From Incurvaria masculella (Eukaryota; Arthropoda; Insecta; Lepidoptera; Incurvariidae), in assembly GCA_946894095.1 (NCBI GenBank), contig OX335655.1:10292001-10356000 (forward strand): DNA of 64,000 nt, written 5' to 3'. Under the pieces are notes generated by a model, which worked only from the letters and a program-made list of their open reading frames with translations, was not told where the DNA came from and did no database searches. Position 1 is the stretch's first letter. The number at the start of each line of letters is the position of its first letter. The position numbers and the translations under genes are program-made. Below, piece after piece: positions 22,506 to 34,460 of this stretch.

Positions 22506-23079
22506 TGAAGAAATCAACAGCATAAAAGTAAAAGTTGTACATACAAATTAAACTAAAAATAAAGCCAATAATAGATTTCTCTATATAAAACCAAAAATAG
22601 TCCAGACAAAATGAAAATATTTTATAAATTATAAATTTAAGAAATTTATCAAAAAGTTAAGTTTAAAGTTAAATTAACAAAAATGAACACACAATTAACA
22701 AAAATTAGCAAGAGTTAACAAAAAACTAAAGCTGAAATTCCCACGAATAATATGGTAATACACAGTATTACCATGTCGGTAGGATTTATTTGTGTAGGTG
22801 TGTTGTCTTATGAGAGTGTGAGAGGGTGTGTTCATGTGTGTCAAAGAGGTTTGAGGGTGAATTTGTGAGTTTGAGAGTGGGTGCGAGGGTGATTGTGTGA
22901 ATGTTTCATAACATAACATTCAATTTATGTTATACAAAGTCACCATATGGAAAAAATAATGAAAGAATGTTATTGTAGGTAACTGAAGAAGTTCATGCTC
23001 CAATCCAATGTATTATATTTTATTTTTATGTTAATGTTTAATTATTATGTTTTTTTTTTCCAGAAACGTTTTTATACTA
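22506..23079. other. Unassigned AT-rich DNA with a GT/GA-rich tract
   Basis: The tract at 22795-22905 is purine- and GT-rich on the plus strand (cryptic simple sequence). No gene is seen. Confidence 0.4.
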
Positions 23080-23352
23080 CTACGCAGTTGGTTGCAGGAT
23101 GGTTTTTATAACATGATGCTTGAAAGTGCATTTGTTCAAATAAAATGGATCTATATCTGTAAACATTCGATTATAGGTGCGAGCTAAACGAGTGAGAGTG
23201 GCATTCTTGGCGTAATTAGTCCGGTGAGAGGGCACACTAAATAGAAAAACGACGGTGTGGCGTGTTCGGCGCTTCGGAACATGAAGCCCAAATGTCTCAA
23301 CTAACGTCGGGCAATCATAACAATACAAAACAAATACAATAAACATGATCAC
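23080..23352 (-). pseudogene. C-terminal tail of a non-LTR reverse transcriptase
   Basis: The minus ORF contains RRTRHTVVFLFSVPSHRTNY followed by AKNATLTRLARTYN and a final CTFKHHV segment. The pattern VPxHRTNYxxNxxLxRxxRxYN, then a C-terminal FK(x)2-3 I/V, is what the tails of many arthropod LINE polyproteins look like. No catalytic motif is present. It is a 5'-truncated copy with a stop after QPTA. Confidence 0.6.
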
Positions 23353-23847
23353 GGGTTAGAGTACCCAGCGATTGACTATTTGTCAACTTCTTTTCGCTGT
23401 CGCATTTTATAACGAAATATACACATTTGTCTCACAGAAATATTGCAACCCTATAAGTAAATACAAGTCCAACGTAAATTTGACCATTTCTTTATTAACA
23501 TGCAGTAAAATTGTAAACGTTATTAAAATGTCATCTTTCAATTTGTTATGATAAAATTTCTTTAAACTGGAAGAAAAGTGTAGTTAAATCAATATATAGC
23601 AATATTTGATACATTAATCTCAAGAGAAATGTAAATTGAATTTTATAACTTGAGCAACAGGCCTGAGGCATTTATTCTCGCTTTCACTCGATAAACTTTT
23701 CGACGGATTTCTCGGGGTAAATCAGACTAAGACCATCTTGGTTGCAGCGTATTCCTATTTTATGTAAGTTAGTTTTTTTTAAATTAGAACTTCAGTTTTG
23801 CTGTGATGCATGCAATAAACGGCTAAAGAAAATTGAAAAATAAAAAA

Positions 23848-24233
23848 ACGCCTAGTTTCGGACTCGCACACGAAGGGTTCTGTATCATTAAGATTTAGGG
23901 CCTCTTCACCAACTGCTGATTAGATTAAACGCCACATATTAAGGTCCTTTCTTAGCAGCTACCAATCAATACCAGTACAAAATAATCAGCACTTTAGTTA
24001 TAAAGGCCCTTTAAGTGTTGATTAAAATTAATCAGTACTTGGTGAATACCAGACTTAACCAACAAATCACGTTTCTTGTATGGTGACTGCCTTTAATTTT
24101 TATTTGTTTTTTTATGTTCACTTCTACTGCTGCTACCTACTACGGTTCATGAGGTCAGACGGACGGACGGACGTACAGTGGGGGCTTAGTAATAGTGTTC
24201 CGTGTGGCAGGCTTTGGGTACGGAACCCTAAAA
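23848..24233 (+). mobile_element. GTCY/GACG MITE interrupted by a second inverted-repeat element
   Basis: The left end GGACTCGCACACGAAGGGTTC is at 23863-23881. The GACG microsatellite and GGTACGGAACCCTAAAA lie at 24155-24233. Between about 23895 and 24060 sits unrelated sequence with its own imperfect terminal inverted repeat (TTCACCAACTGCTGATTA against TAATCAGTACTTGGTGAA). Confidence 0.7.
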
Positions 24234-24689
24234 CCGAATCCAGTCGTTATAATCCAAACGTACGAGGATATAATTTCACTTGGCACGGTTCGTGTGAAAG
24301 TTCAATAAGTTCTCAACAGCACGCGGCACGTGAAGTGGCATGCGGGCATGGCCGTGCCACACCGCCCGCCCCCACACCCCCACCCACGGGCTGGCTGCGT
24401 TACTGTCTTGACAGCGAATCAAAGAGAGCGCGCATCTGTTTGTGTGACTCATGATGTTATGTAGAAATGTGTCAGTGAATATTCGTGAATTAGTTTACTG
24501 GACAATATCTCATTAAGGGGTGATTAACAGCTATATAATTATTCGACGGATTTATTTATGCTTCTACTTAACCATCCGATATAGTAAGTCCATACGTAAA
24601 TCAGGTAAATACTACATGTTTAAAATTCCTAGATAAGTTTTTTGTCGATAGAGAGGATAATTATGTCATCGAGTTCCGTACCTGTTTTT

Positions 24690-24960
24690 CTGAAATTTTG
24701 CACATTTAATAAATCAACTGACAGCTACGTACGCTTTTTTATAACTTCACTTGTATCCATTATATAAGCCTTTAAACATTTTGATACACATTTTTAGGCA
24801 TATATGATGGATATAAGTACAGAAATAAAAAAATAGATACGTACAGACGTAGCTCTCGGTTGATGTATTTCATGGGAAAATAATCATGGAAGAAATTTGA
24901 CTGAGGAAACTGGCATGAGCCATTGCATGGGATTCGATCACCTCATTATGCTCTTAAGTA
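24690..24960. repeat. Dispersed repeat C, copy 1
   Basis: ACAGACGTAGCTCTCGGTTG, GAAGAAATTTGACTGAGGAAAC and ATTCGATCACCTCATTATGC recur in diverged form at 39025-39220 and 51655-51860. Class unknown. Confidence 0.55.
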
Positions 24961-27400
24961 GCCTTTTTTATGCCTAAATTAAACTGAACTGTAACTAAAT
25001 CTACCATACATGTTTTTAACACGATTTTATTAGCTTGGGTTGTATGTATCTATGTATGTAATGGAATCTTTGAGATTAATTTTTTTTTACTATATGGATC
25101 CTGATAGCTATCGCAACCGAGTGTTTGATCTGATAACACGTAATTTTATAGTTGAGTCTACTAATACTGTGCTGATGAAACTAGATGACATTTAACCATA
25201 AAATAATTAACGTCTTTTTTCTCATTCTCGAAATACATTTTAATATACTGGTAGAATATATTGTGCCGGATAAACGGGACTATACGATAAAACTGGCCTT
25301 TGTACTAATTCTAGAATTGGACGTATGGTTTAGCGTTTGCGGGCAGCCACTCGCGGTGTATTCGCATGCATTAGGAGGGAATGACTGACCGGCATGCGAT
25401 ATTAAATTACGCTGCACTTAGTATATTGTTTTAAAGCCACACCTACTTAAGGTGACACCAGACCCTAGAACGACCGTAACCGAATAATGTTCGTTTTGCA
25501 TTATTAGATTACTTAATAAACACTTTTCTGCACTCATAGTTATCGGAAAAACTTGATAGTGAACGATTTTATGATTCAGACTCATAAACGTTGAGCTTTG
25601 CCATTAAGATTCAAGCCTTGATTTGAAAATGTTTTCGATAACAGCTACAACATATGCAATGAGGGTATTATATTTGTTTGTAATTGAATTTATCCATCGA
25701 TTATCCAATGTCCCGCTTGGAAACATTTTTGATTTTGGCTATATACTAATTACTATCATTTAAAACATGAGCGATTCTGAGCAAATGAAGGGCCAATTCC
25801 CCTAGAATCGCTAATATTTTCATTCATTGTAAGTAATATAATGCCAAAATAAAAAAATAGCCAAGCGCGAAACTAGAGGAATAATTGGTGAAAATAAAAA
25901 GAATAACCTCAACGCTTATGTTTTGGGAGTTATCCAGCTTTGAAAATTTAATAAACCAGTTTAAGGCTTTAATTTTAAATCCAAGGTCTACTTTTATTAA
26001 TTCATATAATAAAATAGTTACACATCAAGTTTTTCCGATAATTATGTTTGCAAATAAGTGCTTGTTCTGAAAACTAAAAATATAAAACCGGATACGGTCG
26101 TTCTAGAGTCATATGTCCCCTTAAATTACGCCCCATTTACGCAGACCGACTGCGTAGCGCTATACTTTTTTATAAATACAAATTGATAAATGATGATAGT
26201 AAATATTCATTGATAAGTTTGAAAAATCAGTAAGCTTCAAGTGGTTGTTGCTTAGTGGTAACGCTTGCAAGTAAGTTTCGTGTTGTAGACAATTGTTTTG
26301 ATACCGATGGGTAAGCCCTATGGGTATTCTTTAATTTGAATAATGGAATGGAATAACTAATAAACAATCCTTTTTTTTCGGGAACCCGATAAATTAATTT
26401 AAATGTATAAATGATAATATGTACATTAGATGTGATGTTAGCCACCTTTATAAAAGTGAAATTAATTATATTGTACAAAATTACAAATAAATGTACTGTT
26501 TTATTATTGAAGTACGTGAAATTCTCCGTATATAAATTGAATAAAAAGTTTGTGGCAGGTAGTTATTATAAGCCATGATGAGATCCATAAAAAAAATCAA
26601 AACCTTATTAAACTTTTATTAATAAAAATATAGTGTAACAGCACAAAAAGTTTCGCCATATTGTTGAAATTGTGTACTAGTGTACATTCCATATTATATG
26701 CACTGCTGGATTGGCTTTAACAATCAACATGTGCTTTGGAGCATGTAATGCAACAGCGAAATTTAATTGAAATCGGTTTCTGCACGAAACGCAGAAACGT
26801 TTTATAATAAAAAAATAAAAACATGCAACCATGAAATAATTTTATTTTGATCGATTTTACAAAAAGTTGGGTCTTTCAGGAAAAAGGAATAAAACCTTGA
26901 AGAAAAAAAGTTTTTTTTGTCATTTCAATGCTAGCTAAATTAACTTAAATTATTTTTCTGTCCAAAAAGTAAATGGTCATGTTTTCTAATAGATTATCGG
27001 ACAAGAAAGAGAAATTAAGGCAAGCCAATCTATCTGGCATTTACGAGATACTCGTACGTATATTTTCCTCATTTAGCTGTAGCTGTAGCATGTAGCATTG
27101 GATGGGTATAAATGAGTATTACATCGAAATCGTCATGCCTTGAAACTTTCAAAGAAAGAACTTTTTTTTATATCAATGCTGCTTGAAATACTTTTCACTC
27201 TTTGACATTTCATTACTTATTGCTTCATTTATTTCAATCAGTGCTGCCAAAGCAATACCTTTTCACAGTTAACCGTTTGATACGTATCACGAAGCGAAGC
27301 ACAAGTAAAATTAACACTCCGTACCGGCTAAAACCGGTCCTGGCTCAGTCCAGTTCAAACCAGACTTGGCACCACTACACCAGCAGAGCGCACGATGAAA
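24961..27400. other. Unassigned AT-rich DNA
   Basis: No gene, RNA or classifiable repeat was recognised over this long interval. Short ORFs (for example 26227-26478 minus) have no domains. Confidence 0.45.
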
Positions 27401-27439
27401 CGCTCACATTATATTCGGAGCTTTTTCCGTTTGTCGTGC

Positions 27440-27700
27440 ATTCACTACGCGCCGCGCGTGGGCGGGCGGGGCAGGGCGGGGCGGGGCGGCGGCTGTAGCG
27501 AGCCGCCGGATGCTCGCGTTAATTGCCATCGGAATTTGAAGCGGGACCATTAACCGGCAATTACACGCCTACCTGAACATTGGTCGGTTAAAATAAATTG
27601 CCTAGTTACAAAACTCGCAGCGGGCCGCGCGGTGCCGCCCGCTCCAGTCTGGCGGGCTGGCGGCGCCGTTCCGACGCCGCCGGAGCCTCTATACTGATGA
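27440..27700. promoter_or_regulatory. CpG-rich island, candidate regulatory block
   Basis: It contains GGGCGGGGC-type runs (27463-27490), a flanking GCGCCGCGCG, and an embedded low-GC unique core (TTAATTGCCATCGGAATTTG, 27518-27537). No repeat relatives were found in the window. The call as regulatory DNA is inference from base composition only. Confidence 0.3.
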
Positions 27701-29249
27701 GATGAGCCTTTCATAGGTTATTGACCGAGGGAACACTTGCAACTTACGTATCGAACGTTTCCTGATAAAACTTGAATATTCCGTATTGGATATTCTATAT
27801 GAAGAGTGCGCTTGTCACCACCGACAACACAGTGCGCCATACAAACGTTTGGTCATCAAATATATTTTTTTACACTTGTTTTCGTTGCGAGGGTATCCCT
27901 AGCGGGTTGGCACAATCATATTTTAGGCACTCATTATGAGTGGCGGTGCCTTTACCTTAACCTTAACCTTACACCATTTATTAAATATTTTTTAGATTTA
28001 AGTAATATTAGGGTTTGTTTAAAGGCTTCCGATTACTACTAGACGATTTCCTTTTGTCATACAAACCTAAAGAGCCTTGAACTTTTCAGCAAAATCAATT
28101 TCAGTTTTCGGTATCCTTACGTCATAAAATTTGATGATATCACTGTGCTGAGGTCTCGCTTTTTTTTGGCAATTTAATATTTATATTCAAATTACTCACA
28201 AAGCGAAGCAAGTATTCTGTGATCGCATCTCATCACGGTATAACATATCTGCCCACCCTTTTGCAGAGACTGCGTCATCATTGCATCTCTGTATGTCTAA
28301 ATACGCCAAAGCATGCACGTTTTTACAGTCATCTTTGGTCTCACTTCACCCTGACTTCACTAGTGACGTTACCTGCATTGATCAAACATGGCTATTTTCG
28401 TACAATAATACCTGAAATTGCATCCATTGTAATATGCCTGTCAGCCTGTCTCACCTCACGAGGTTTCATTTTTATTTAAACTTTTAGACATGGGTGGCTA
28501 ATGTTAAATTAACTGTCGTGTTATAACTTTATCATGCAGCAACCATTCCTATATCTGTGTCCAGTCAAATTAAACTCGATAAAGACGCATTTACATTTGT
28601 ACATTATGTACGTTTAGATCATGTGCATCTTATGCACATCCAATGCAGTGGTTCCTCAAAAACAAATGGTTGATGTGATAGCAACTCGGGCGGGGGGGAA
28701 ACTATAGGGCGACAAGTCGTTCTATAGTTTCTACTGAGCTTGGGGTGGCACGACTTCATTAAACTAAGCGGAAACACGAACAAATATCATTGCCCTCCTA
28801 CAGTCTTTCATCCAACATTCCATCAATGTGAGTGTGTATTTTCACGATGTGAAAATTCGCAAGTGGCACAGTTCCACATGAACTCACACCGTCAGATAGC
28901 GAAGACTAAATAATCAAGTGCCTCGCGAACAAACTCCGCTTGTGAAACTTTGTTGTAATCGCGAGAGTTTGTTCGAGTTTGCAGATTCGCGACGACGCCG
29001 GCTAAAGGGTTAAGTGCACAGAAGAGGGAAGGAAGGAGAAGTGTTATGTGAACGTCAACCCAGTCTCCGTATGGTCATAACGAACATATAAGCCTATGTG
29101 GAGCCGGCTGTGCGTCTCCCCATGACAGCTCACAGAACAACCATTACCACCACGCGCTGGTGTGCTCCGGAAATGTGTTTGCTAAGTCCGTTTCGTCGTG
29201 TATCATGTACGTCTAGGTAAGGTTGGTAGTTTTAGAGAGTTGGCGACAG
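27701..29249. other. Unassigned DNA with a hairpin at 28699-28730
   Basis: AAACTATAG (28699-28707) and CTATAGTTT (28722-28730) flank CGACAAGTCG. As RNA, the intervening GG and TT could pair as G-U. No gene is seen. Confidence 0.4.
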
Positions 29250-29700
29250 AAGGCCTACGTATTCTGAGACTTCCGTGCTCTGGAATCAGGAATCTTTCAG
29301 TCGAGAAAAGTGCTTTACAAGCGGTCGTCGTAATAATTTTCAAGACGCAAAACCTTGAATCATTCAACTACCATGCTCGGAATAATTCCGCCGAGAAACT
29401 CACCTTGACAACGACTAAAAGCCGTTTTAAAAAAAATCATCGACTTCAATCACTAAGAGGAGTAACATTATTTCATAAATATTATTTCCCCTGAGATATA
29501 CCCTACTAATGAGAAAAATATTTATTCAAATCGGTCTTCAATTTGCGGAGATATCGAGTAACATACATACAAAAAAACATACAGACGATTTGAGAACCTC
29601 CCCTTTTTTTGAAATCGGTCGATAAAAACGGTTTTTTCGACAGAAAGATTCCTCATTCCCGAGCGCGGAATTCCAAGCATATGAAACCTATTCTCATTGT
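29250..29700. repeat. Foldback element, family F, interrupted
   Basis: The left end (CTTCCGTGCTCTGGAATCAGG, TCGAGAAAA) and the right end (TCGACAGAAAGATTCCTCATTCC, GCGGAATTCCAAGC, CCTATTCTCATTG) are inverted. Between about 29470 and 29605 lies a different dispersed repeat ending GAGAACCTCCCC. Confidence 0.55.
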
Positions 29701-30124
29701 AGGCGGGCTAGATGGGGCATATCTTCTTCCTATTTTTATCTAAGGTTAAACAGCAAGAATGAGTCTACATCTATTACATTATGTTATATTGTTATCGTTT
29801 CTATGAAGATATTGTCTTCTTGTATCACAAAGAAGGGGGGCAAGTGTTAGTCGGACTTCCCCCGCACCGAAACTCAAACGGTATAGTTTTGCAAACGACA
29901 TTGCAGAAACGGCCACAATTAACTAACTTCACATTTTGTAGAACTTTATATTATGTTTGTAGTTTTACCTACGAACGCCTTAAAAAATATATATTTTCCA
30001 ATAATCTATGCCCATTGTTACTTGCTTTCAGTCCTACCCACGTTATTTTATTTGCGCAATATTATATCCTTGACAACGATACAATTTTATTTTTATTTAA
30101 ATCAACATTCGAATGTGTATTATA
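29701..30124. other. Unassigned DNA
   Basis: A 115-codon plus ORF (29781-30128) has no recognisable domain. Nothing else is seen. Confidence 0.4.
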
Positions 30125-30360
30125 CTAGCTGAGATTCCCGGCTCCGTTCGGGCTGATTTCGAGCGGACCCTTGTAAGATGTGGTTTCAGAGTCGCGGTCG
30201 TATGATTCGAACTGTTAGTTCTGGACGTCGACAACAGCGCCAACTACCGAGCCCAACTACGGCTACAAATCTTCCTTGGACTTAACAAAGGTAAACTTAA
30301 AAACGTTAGCTAAATCAGTCTAGCCGTTCTCGAGTTTTGTTCTTACCAACACATTTCGTC
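30125..30360 (-). mobile_element. Helitron-like 3' terminal fragment, minus strand
   Basis: Read on the minus strand it ends CCCG-aacggagc-CGGG, then AATCTCAG and CTAG followed by T, the same terminal architecture as the elements at 4661 and 44284. The body differs from those copies, so it is a different subfamily. The other end was not identified. Confidence 0.6.
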
Positions 30361-30429
30361 ATTAATGTTTATAATGAAACTACTATAAGGGATTCAATTA
30401 AAATATTGCTTAAGGGAATTATATATTTT

Positions 30430-30810
30430 TATCTAACTGGACATAGATGGCTAATACTAAACTAACCGTTAGATATTAGCCTATCACACCACATGGGAAT
30501 TAGGTACCCTGCCAGGACCTTCCTTATATTGCTCGGCTACAATTAACTGGATGGAAAACACGGAACATTTTCTTTGCCGCTTTGAAACGTTCATTCAATG
30601 CGATGGTACCAACCCGGGCGGGATTAACCCTACCATCTAGTAAGTAAGGAAGGGGACCTATATTTTAACGTGTAATCCGAACCACGGCAGCCTCAACGGT
30701 TGAAAATGGTCAACCATCCAGAATCCTGTCGCGGTCAGAGGTGCTACACCCAGCTTATCGAATCGCAAGGCGTGACGCCACTGCGTTACCGAGGCTGACT
30801 AATATATGTT
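30430..30810 (-). repeat. 5S-head SINE, minus strand, near full length
   Basis: Tail (TTAGCCTATCACACCACATG), body (CGGCTACAATTAACTGGATGG and CCAACCCGGGCGGGATTAACC) and head (GGCAGCCTCAACGG, CACCCAGCTTATCGAATCGC, GCGTTACCGAGGCTGA) are all present in the order of the plus-strand copy at 32941. Confidence 0.8.
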
Positions 30811-32940
30811 TAGTTTCAGGCATTTGGCGATTATAACTTTGTATCATGCTGTCGCTGCGAAACACACAAGTGTTGATAAGTTCATATACCAATGTATGTG
30901 TGAATAATATATTTATATCGCTATAAAAGCGGTTTTCTAGTTCGCAAAAATGCAGGAATATTTGCGGTTTTTTAACAGTTTCAGCCATGGCTGCCGCTGC
31001 TCCCGCAGTGCAGGACGGTTTATTGTTCTACGACAGAGACAGGGGCAAGGTGTCCGAAACTTCTCAGAGAGATGTATGAACAAATCGCTACAAAGTCGCT
31101 AGTACGGTTATTATGAAACTCAATCTTAAGTAGCAAGTCATTTATTACTCACATGTGAATGTCCCGAATAATTGTATACTTACAACATAACGACGTTTTG
31201 CCATTGGGTAGCCTCCCAGCTTTTTTTATTGTCACAGACCCCTCCACCCAAAGGGCGGAAGGTTGACACTAATGCCTGTTTTCTTTTTCACACAGAAAAA
31301 GACATGCGAAGACAGAGGCAAGTAACGGTGTTGTATTTCGGCCGTGTTGCAACGATCCCAACAATGCGTTGGCATCGAAATGCAAACGAAGCTCTCTACA
31401 ACAGTGTGCGTCGTTTTCATTAGGCGCTAGCGCTAGCTTTATACGTGATCCCACTTTTGACTTGACGACTGGCTCTTGTGAAATGTTATTCCGTTCGACT
31501 TTGAAGTGTTTCTTCAGATAACACTGAATGTAGTGACTTTGTTTCCTACCAGTTCCACAATGTGACTTGAAAGATATATTCGGAAAAGCAAAGTATTCGG
31601 AAGCACCTCTCAGTGAAAATTTAGTTTAAGAATGGCTTAAGGCGAGTGGGAAGCGGAATAGTGCGGATGAGGAGGCTGACGCGGCCACCGGCGCGTATGA
31701 TTGGACGGCTCTGATGAATGGCCCCATCGCATGAACCAGCTTGTCTGTCTCAACTCCTACCCTCCCCCTCCCCACCCCCGCCGCCGCCCCGCCCAGTCAG
31801 AGCTGCAGGATTTATAGGGATTCCTCCTCCCGCTTGTAAAATAAAAAGCAATAGGCTGCTCGCGTTGTGACGTCTGAGTGTGTTCTAAGCAACATTAAAG
31901 TAACTTGCCCATTGGGGGTTATCCTTGTCGGTTAAAAAAATATCACACAAATGAAATTACCATGTGTAATCAAGTAGAATACAGCTTGCACTAAGCAAGT
32001 ACATATGTACGTCGTTTTTTTGTTAAATGAAATTGATATGTTTGCTGGTTCGTGTCCAGCCTGGCACTATATGGAAATGGAATGCCACCGTTTGCAGTTT
32101 AAAAACCAAATAGACAAAAACATACAACTAATTTAATAAGAGATAACAATTTAATATAAATTAAACAATACAATTGCACCCGGCTTATAAATAATACAAA
32201 TATATAAATAAGTAAATAAATATAAATTTTATATTCATGAAGCAGTTCCTTTTACAGATTTACATATTTTTATTAATTAAAGTATCCTTGCTTTACAGTC
32301 CATTCTACATATTATGTAATCAGTCACATATCTTTAAAACGACGTCTTATTTTTTAGCATAATGTATTAATTTGCCAAATTTAGTTTTTATAGGATTCGA
32401 ATTTCATTGCATGCTCTGATGGATTCATATAATGTTCACCTACAACTAAAACAATTTTATTTCATTTAAAAATGTCTGCCGCCTTTTCGAAACATTGTCC
32501 ATTGTCCCTAATGGTTGCACAATCCGCCGTTTCAGTCGAAAACTATCAGTGGCAACGAGTTTGCGGAAATTCAAACCAATTTATTGGAACAACAAGCGAT
32601 TCAGAGTTTTCATGGGAGTATTTTTTTTTTCTTTCATTTAATTCAACAATTGAGAATTGAATATGACTATGTTATCCCATACCTCATGGACTGGCTGCAT
32701 AGTAGAATAAAACTGTTATGAGATCGTTGGTTACTTAAACAATTACATAGATTATACTAATTCAATCGTATACCTGTTCGATAAATTGAACTATTAGGCT
32801 TTTTTCTTTTTTGAATAGTTACTCATTTTGGTAAGAACATAACTATTTTTTTGGATGACGGACTGACTCGTTATTGACCTTCTTCGGAATTTATGAAGCC
32901 TTGTCTTCTTCTAGGAGCTAACAGCAAATAGCCTCAATGT
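30811..32940. other. Unassigned DNA
   Basis: No gene is recognised. A GC-rich, Pro-codon-like block at 31660-31810 and a unique block at 31180-31440 (with the 12-bp palindrome GCTAGCGCTAGC, 31426-31437) stand out from AT-rich surroundings. They may be host non-coding elements. Confidence 0.35.
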
Positions 32941-33315
32941 CAGCCTCAATAGCCCAGTGGCGCAACACTTCGGCGATCGCTCTCCGAAGTTAAACAACGC
33001 TGGGTCCGGTCTGGTCTTGGATGGGTGACCATTCGACCGTTGAGAGAGGCTGGCCGTGGTTCGGATTCCACATTAAACTGTAGGTCCCCTTCCTTACTTA
33101 CTAGGTGGTAGAGTTAATCCCGCCCGGGTTGGTACCATCGCATTGAATGAACGATGGTCGAAGCGGCAATGAAAATGGTCCGTGTTTTCCATCCAGTTCA
33201 ATGTAGCCGTGCCATATAAGGAAGGTCCTGGCATGGCACCTAGTTCCCATGTGGTGTGTTAGGCTAATACCATGACAGAAGGTGTGGTATAAGCCATCCA
33301 TGTCCAGTCAAATAA
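32941..33315 (+). repeat. 5S rRNA-derived SINE, near full length
   Basis: The head contains CCGAAGTTAAACAACGCTGGG and GGTCTTGGATGGGTGACC, very close to the 5S rRNA internal promoter region (box A and box C), so it would be type-1 Pol III driven. Upstream is AGCCTCAATAGCCCAGTGGCG. After a GAGGCTGGCCGTGGTTCGGAT linker comes the body shared with tRNA-head copies, then a tail ending GTGGTATAAGCCATCCATG and an A-rich run. It resembles the HaSE3 type known from Helicoverpa (from memory). Confidence 0.85.
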
Positions 33316-33645
33316 AAAAAAATATTAAAATTCAAATTAAAAAAAAAATACATTAAAACCAGTTCACCACGTCAAGTTATCGTCACATCATCAACACTTT
33401 TATTCTAGTTTACAAATTAGATAATAATTGAATGTTTTGTTTTGTAACTTATTTAATATCTTAGTCTTAATACTTGCGAATTTTTTTGGGGAATAGAAAA
33501 GATAATTTTGACCCATCCTCGGACTTGTTCCTACATGGTACACCATGATATTTGTCATGAACTGTTGCATATGACATGAATTGCTGATTCTCTTCAATTC
33601 ATATTAATTTAGCGTGTTTATCTGTGAGTCTAAATACTTTTATAT

Positions 33646-33712
33646 ATTATACTATTATACTATTATACTATTATACTATTATACTATTATATTATTATAC
33701 TATTATACTAAA
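33646..33712. repeat. 8-bp microsatellite (ACTATTAT)n
   Basis: About eight units, one with a C to T-type variant (ATTATTAT). Confidence 0.9.
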
Positions 33713-33715
33713 TAA

Positions 33716-33865
33716 TAACTAAGTGGACGTTGAAAAAAAAACCAGCGGAGTTTCTTTCCAGTTCTTCTTCGCTGGGATTTCCCCGAACTGGCTAATGATA
33801 AAATATTGACAAATCCGAGTGCAGTGAACTGTCTATGGATGATGAATAAACAATAACAATAAACA
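33716..33865 (+). repeat. LINE-like 3' end, family L
   Basis: AAGTGGACGTTGAAAA, CGAACTGGCTAATGATAAAA, CAAATCCGAGTGCAGTGAAC and GGATGATGAATAAACAATAA match 22365-22500 and part of 15600-15675. Confidence 0.6.
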
Positions 33866-34319
33866 ACATTTACAAAAAGTTAACTATTTCGAAATGTGGT
33901 TTCTGCAAAGGAGGCAGACTTTTCAACCTTTAAGATTACTCAAAACTTGCAAAAACAATATTACAGACAATCTGGCAAAAAGAGTGTGTCTTTTCAATCG
34001 CTATATGGACGGGTGAAAACTTAATGTTGTACAGGTCTAAAATACATTGGTATTCATATCATGTTTTATCGTGGAAGACAGTATTCCAAAATTGTCTTGA
34101 CGAAAGAAATCGCATTACAGTAGCTAATGGAGGGATCTCGTGTTTACAGCGGCGCCACCTGTTAGTTCGCACAGTGTGGCTGTGTATAGCTAAACCCCTC
34201 GCTGCAAACTTAATGCATCGTGTGCATATACACTGAGTCGATACCCATTTATGACTAGTGGCTCTCTGAGCTGTAGGCCTGATGAGTCCGTCCTTTTTTA
34301 ACCGTTTAAATTTTTTTAA

Positions 34320-34460
34320 CATTTTTCAAAAACTGGCTCGACTAAAAATTCTCTATAGTTATAGAACCTGCTCACAAAATTTAACGAGAATCGGTAAAGA
34401 AATGCGACTGGAGAGCAGCGGGACATAGGAAAGCAGTTTTGCCCAATCTGAAATGAAGAT
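34320..34460 (+). repeat. Dispersed repeat B, copy 1
   Basis: AAACTGGCTCGACTAAAAAT, CTGCTCACAAAATTTAACGAG and ATCGGTAAAGAAATGCGAC are matched at 58060-58150 (CACAAGAATCGGTTGAGAAATGCGATC). It is a common type of lepidopteran dispersed repeat. Class not assigned. Confidence 0.5.

Noticed and set aside
29781..30128. 115-codon ORF as a membrane protein
   Set aside because: It is rich in Phe/Tyr/Leu because the DNA is AT-rich. It has no start context, domain or conservation evidence.
32982..33029. Genuine 5S rRNA gene
   Set aside because: Only the internal promoter part matches. It continues into a SINE body and tail shared with many other copies.
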